A DNA stretch of 44,882 bases, from positions 1 through 44,882 of the forward strand of contig CAWUKT010000059.1 of NCBI GenBank assembly GCA_963923035.1, read 5' to 3'. Under the pieces are notes generated by a model. That model searched no databases, was not told where the DNA came from, and saw nothing but the letters and a program-made list of their open reading frames with translations. The stretch comes from CAWUKT01 sp963923035 (GTDB lineage: Bacteria > Bacteroidota > Bacteroidia > J057 > JADKCL01). The position numbers were made by a program, and so were the translations under genes. Shown here in pieces: positions 41,275-44,882 of the stretch. Each line of letters begins with the position of its first letter. Within the stretch, counting starts at the first letter, position 1.

Positions 41275-44200
41275 CTACTTTACACTGATCCTCCCCTTGA
41301 ACATCTTATCCACCTGCTCCGCGACGTAGAGGTAAATCCCCGGCGACAATGGATCCGGCAACTGAATCGATTGCCCGTCCACCCATTGGTTGGCGACTTG
41401 CTTCCCTGTGACGTCATACAAGCTAAATCTAAAGGGTTCATTGTCAGACTTCTTGACCATCAGCTCGCCTCCTGAATTGATGGGATTGGGATACAGGGCA
41501 AAGAAATCTTCCACGGCATGGTCGACAGCAACCACAATCGGATTGGACAAGTTGATATTGTCGATGTACATGCGATTGCCATAGCCATTGATGTTCCTGA
41601 ATACGACGATCAACTCTGGTGTCCCTAGGTAGGGCGCGAGGTCAATCGAATCGGTCCGCCAGCTGTTTGGATCGGGATAAGGTGTCCCAATGGGCACAGT
41701 CGCCAAATCAGCCGGGGCCTTGGCATAGGGCTTTTGATAGGTCAGGCCACAATCGGTAGAAACCAGGACTTCCAAACTGTCTCCCCAAGTCGCGCTGAAA
41801 GGCGTGTAGGCGACATCAAAGGTCAGCCAAGGCGTTGTTCCCGCACTCAAATCAAAGCTGAACTCGAAGTCATCGTACTCGCCGGGCTGGTTGTAGTAGT
41901 AATTGTCCATCACAATACTCAGGTCACTGTTCCCATACCCACCTGAATTGGCCGATGAGAGCTGCCAGGTTTCATCCCCATCCACATTGATGATGACAAT
42001 TTCCGCCGGAACTCCCTGTTCAAAGGTTTCCTGAAAAAGGTTGGGGAGTGGAATGGAATTGATCTGGACCTCCAGGGTATCGCGGTCGGTGGCTCCGTAC
42101 TTATCGGTGATGGTCAGGATGGCCTGGTGGGTGCCCAACGAATTGAAGAGGACGGCAGGATTGCGCAAGGAAGAAGTGGACGGACTGCCGGTCGGGAATT
42201 CCCAGGCCCATGTATTGGAGGCCGTCTCCTCGTAGGCCATATAAGAATAGTCATCAAAATACAGGGAGTCCATTGTGAAGTTGGAGCAATTGCTGGTCAC
42301 GATTGTATTCTCCAGAGAATTGACCATGATCCTCGCAATGGGAGGCCGGGTCGAGTCGCACAAATCCTTTTCCCATACCCCACGTCCATAGGTACCTATT
42401 CTCAATTTCTCTTCCTTGTACCAAACCTCCCCAATATTGGTACAGGTATAGAAGGGTAAATTCTGGTCCTCCAGCACCCAATTCGTCATTGAGTTGTCCC
42501 GGTAATACACTGAATTCTGCGAGCAGAAATAAACGCCGCCATTGGAACCGGCTACGTGTATGATGTCGTGACAGGTTTCGCCGTCCAGCATGGAGGTGGT
42601 CAGGTTGTTCCACGTTTGCCCCCCATCGGTGGAACGGTAGGCTTTGTTCCCATTCATGTCATTCTTGATGCTGCCCATGTATTCCAGTCCGGAGGCAAAT
42701 CCAAGCCAGATATTGTTGTCGTTCAACGGGTCTATCGTGATCATGGCCCGGGAACCATTTCGCAAGATCGGCAGATTCAGCTGTGTCCAGGTCTGCCCCC
42801 CATCGGCGGTCTTCCACAGTTGAGAAGGCATGTTAAACGTCGGATAATGGGCCCTGGTAATGTACATGACATCGGGATTTTGATCCGAGATCTGAATTTG
42901 ACTGACATATAGGACACTGTCCGCAGTGGGGGTATAGAAATCTTTGACCATGGACATCGTAGTGCCCCCATTCGTCGTTTTCCACAGTTTGGTCCCGGTC
43001 CCTTGGTAATAGGTATTGTAGGAGTTGGGGTGAAAGGTGACCCGGCTGCTGTAGGCGGGCCAATGCATTTCGTAGGGTCTGTGAGGAGTTTGGAATAAAA
43101 AGGATGGGGCCTGACCAATGTTGTCGGGCATCAGGGCCACCTGGTCCATGCAATAAAAACGTTTGCCATCGCTGGGATTGACATATCCTGTGGAGGGCTC
43201 CCCGCCGATATAGCTGATCGTATTGCGGGCGGGGTAGTTTCCGTGGTAGAGACTGAAACCATTGTGAAACAGCCCTCCCACCATCACATCTTCGTGCCAT
43301 CCAATGTCAAAGCCCCAGAAATCCTGTCCGTGCAGGCCGTAACTCTTCCGGCTCACATTGGCCGAATAAAAATCGTTTGACAAACTGAGACCGCCGTCGG
43401 TGGCCACCCATACCCCACTGCCATCCTGGTAGATATTACGCACATCCACATGGATCCCAAATGTATTCGAGATTTGGGTAAATGTCTGGCCTCCATCCGT
43501 GGACTTATAGGTAGGGACTGTTCCCACAATCACATGGTCAGGATTGGTTTCCGACACCACCATCTCACACAGAAAGTCATCCGACCAACCGCTGTAATTG
43601 ATGTGGCCCCCGACATAGGGATCGCCACAGTGTCCCACCGGCATGAACCAGGAATTTCCGCCATCCTGGCTTTTCACAATGCCGATCAATCCATTGTCAC
43701 TGGCCGTAGAGTCCCCCAGGAGCAGGGTATAAATGGTGGAGGGTTGACTGGGAGAAATCGCAATGGTCGCTCCGTTCAATCGCCGGTCAAGGGCCGAGGA
43801 AGCGTACCAACCATTTGTTTTGGGAGTCCAGGTCAGCCCGGCATTTCCAGAGACATAGAATTCCGGATTGGTGGTCGACTGGTTGTTGGTCACAATGTAC
43901 ATGGAGTCCGGCTGGGTCGGGTGGATTTCAATGTCGTAAGTCCGCTGGTTATGGACCTGGGTGATCGTAGCCCCCGCATTGTCCGATCGATACAGCCCAT
44001 TCCGGGTGGCCCACAGTACAATATTGGGATTCACCGGATGGACCAGCATCCAGTAGGCTTTTCCCGATCCTCCATTCAGTTGCCCCCAATTCACCCCACC
44101 GTCAAGGCTTTTGTAAAAATTGCCTTCTCCCGCTACGTAGACGATGTCGGGATTGGTCGGATGGATGGCCATCGCGGTGACTCCGTCCCAAATCGACATC

Positions 44201-44754
44201 ACCAACTCAGGCCCGAGCGAGACACAAAACCAAGAGTTGCCACCAGTTGTGCTTTTGTAGACCTCTCCGGCTTCGGTGCCACAGTACATGATCGCAGGAT
44301 TGGAAGGCGCTGAGGTCACCGCACTCACATGCGTAATCCGATCGATGACTCCTCCGCTGTGGTCATGGCTCTGAATGGGGCCAACGGGTTCCCAGGGGCA
44401 TGAAGTGCGATTGGTATTTCTATCGTCGAGGCGTCGTTGGATATATCTTTCGCGGGCCACCTGCTGGTTTTGCCGGTAGGCTTCAAAATCCCGGATAAAT
44501 GTGGCTGGATTTCTGACCCACATTTTGAAGCGCCAGGTATGCTTGTTCTTCTGAAACGGATGGCTTTCGTAGTAGCTTTCGTATAGCCCCATCACCTTGC
44601 CGACATCGGGCACTTCCTCCCCCATTTCCTGGTACATCACCTCGACCCATTCCGGCCAATCGGCTTCCTTCTGCGCCATTAGCAACCCACTATTCATGAA
44701 CAGCAGAAACAATAGGATCAGGCAACGAGCTGGTGGGTGTTTCAAGACAATCAT
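41275..44754 (-). CDS. Giant secreted Asp-box protein with PKD-like, anchor-J-like and T9SS domains
   Basis: 1159 residues with a signal peptide (1-28, ending LMAQ). Residues about 30-110 are a helical segment. About 120-800 carry Asp-box repeats (STTGGNSW, SLDGGVNW, SGNAGLTW, SQDGGNSW, STDGGQTF, TADGGQTW, STDGGQTW). A PKD-like domain follows (about 805-900: TWAWEFPTGSPSTSS, LFNSLGTHQAILTITDKYGATD), then a jelly-roll segment of choice-of-anchor-J type (about 910-1070: LFQETFEQGVPAEI, DDFEFSFDLSAG, GNRMYIDNINL). The last 80 residues (FALYPNPINSGGELMV to KGRISVK) are a T9SS type A sorting domain. It should be secreted and anchored at the surface; binding or hydrolysing polysaccharide or protein is possible but not shown. 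Confidence 0.88.
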   Translation of the reverse strand: MIVLKHPPARCLILLFLLFMNSGLLMAQKEADWPEWVEVMYQEMGEEVPDVGKVMGLYESYYESHPFQKNKHTWRFKMWVRNPATFIRDFEAYRQNQQVARERYIQRRLDDRNTNRTSCPWEPVGPIQSHDHSGGVIDRITHVSAVTSAPSNPAIMYCGTEAGEVYKSTTGGNSWFCVSLGPELVMSIWDGVTAMAIHPTNPDIVYVAGEGNFYKSLDGGVNWGQLNGGSGKAYWMLVHPVNPNIVLWATRNGLYRSDNAGATITQVHNQRTYDIEIHPTQPDSMYIVTNNQSTTNPEFYVSGNAGLTWTPKTNGWYASSALDRRLNGATIAISPSQPSTIYTLLLGDSTASDNGLIGIVKSQDGGNSWFMPVGHCGDPYVGGHINYSGWSDDFLCEMVVSETNPDHVIVGTVPTYKSTDGGQTFTQISNTFGIHVDVRNIYQDGSGVWVATDGGLSLSNDFYSANVSRKSYGLHGQDFWGFDIGWHEDVMVGGLFHNGFSLYHGNYPARNTISYIGGEPSTGYVNPSDGKRFYCMDQVALMPDNIGQAPSFLFQTPHRPYEMHWPAYSSRVTFHPNSYNTYYQGTGTKLWKTTNGGTTMSMVKDFYTPTADSVLYVSQIQISDQNPDVMYITRAHYPTFNMPSQLWKTADGGQTWTQLNLPILRNGSRAMITIDPLNDNNIWLGFASGLEYMGSIKNDMNGNKAYRSTDGGQTWNNLTTSMLDGETCHDIIHVAGSNGGVYFCSQNSVYYRDNSMTNWVLEDQNLPFYTCTNIGEVWYKEEKLRIGTYGRGVWEKDLCDSTRPPIARIMVNSLENTIVTSNCSNFTMDSLYFDDYSYMAYEETASNTWAWEFPTGSPSTSSLRNPAVLFNSLGTHQAILTITDKYGATDRDTLEVQINSIPLPNLFQETFEQGVPAEIVIINVDGDETWQLSSANSGGYGNSDLSIVMDNYYYNQPGEYDDFEFSFDLSAGTTPWLTFDVAYTPFSATWGDSLEVLVSTDCGLTYQKPYAKAPADLATVPIGTPYPDPNSWRTDSIDLAPYLGTPELIVVFRNINGYGNRMYIDNINLSNPIVVAVDHAVEDFFALYPNPINSGGELMVKKSDNEPFRFSLYDVTGKQVANQWVDGQSIQLPDPLSPGIYLYVAEQVDKMFKGRISVK

Positions 44755-44882
44755 AAGCGACGGAGTAGGTGGAGATGTATCAAGATAATCAATTCACCGC
44801 TGTTTTCCGTAGGTCTGGACTGAGAAGCAGGGCGTCCTCATTCTCCCTGGGCGATGACTTTGAATAAATATTGATGGTTGAA

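Noticed and set aside
1..44882. CRISPR array, tRNA, rRNA, insertion sequence or phage genes
   Set aside because: No regularly spaced identical repeats, cloverleaf-like sequence with a CCA-type end, transposase or integrase motif was seen on either strand.

Overview
The window looks like chromosomal DNA of a fairly GC-rich Bacteroidota bacterium, probably near the Saprospiraceae/Lewinella group. The evidence is: C-terminal type IX secretion (T9SS) sorting domains on two giant secreted proteins; promoter elements of the Bacteroidota type (TAnnTTTG); a TPR sensor kinase with a LytTR regulator; an AraC regulator with a seven-helix membrane domain; ABC-2 permeases fused to an M1-peptidase-like domain; and many short lipoproteins with Bacteroidota-style signal peptides. 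No rRNA, tRNA, CRISPR array, insertion sequence or phage module was seen. The taxonomic placement is an inference from gene content.

Layout. 1-307: no confident gene, but a degenerate 21-bp tandem repeat. 308-2050: two alpha/beta hydrolases. 2401-6596: a tight lipid-type operon (membrane desaturase, short-chain reductase, alpha-oxoamine synthase fused to a FemAB/GNAT-like acyltransferase); the last gene is cut by an in-frame amber codon. 6685-9338 (minus): LytTR regulator and TPR histidine kinase. 9612-11367: an acidic secreted protein and an orphan member of a family usually found beside SWIM zinc-finger proteins. 11368-13227: an A/T-rich island with one DUF1036/MORN-like secreted protein. 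13228-14568: M19-dipeptidase-like protein. 14726-17934: AraC regulator, SRPBCC protein, saccharopine-dehydrogenase-like protein and a ceramidase-like (CREST) membrane hydrolase in one run. 17966-19009 (minus): serine hydrolase lipoprotein. 19184-22435: large Asp-box/VPS10-like propeller protein. 22576-25636: VOC lipoprotein, membrane AraC regulator, amine-oxidase-like flavoprotein lipoprotein. 25741-29858 (minus): ABC ATPase and permease/pseudo-peptidase. 30207-32699 (minus): T9SS propeller protein. 32817-34427: small secreted protein and BAAT-type hydrolase. 34532-35035 (minus): histidine-ladder coiled-coil lipoprotein. 35395-40179: a double-length UvrA-like ABC ATPase. 40373-40999: CAT-family acetyltransferase. 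41275-44754 (minus): third propeller protein with PKD-like, anchor-J-like and T9SS domains.

How the parts may fit. The most coherent metabolic signal is sphingoid-type or amino-sulfonolipid chemistry: the 2401-6596 operon has the enzymes expected to condense an amino acid with an acyl chain, reduce the ketone, N-acylate the amine and desaturate a chain, and a ceramidase-type zinc membrane hydrolase with its key residues visible is encoded 10.5 kb downstream. The most unusual single products are the lipoprotein at 34532-35035, whose histidines fall almost perfectly every seventh residue in what should be core position a of a coiled coil; the tandem UvrA at 35395-40179, in which the two atypical motifs are predicted to fall in one composite ATP site; and the ABC permease whose fused M1 domain seems to have lost every catalytic residue. 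Motif comparisons are from memory of the families; no database search was run.
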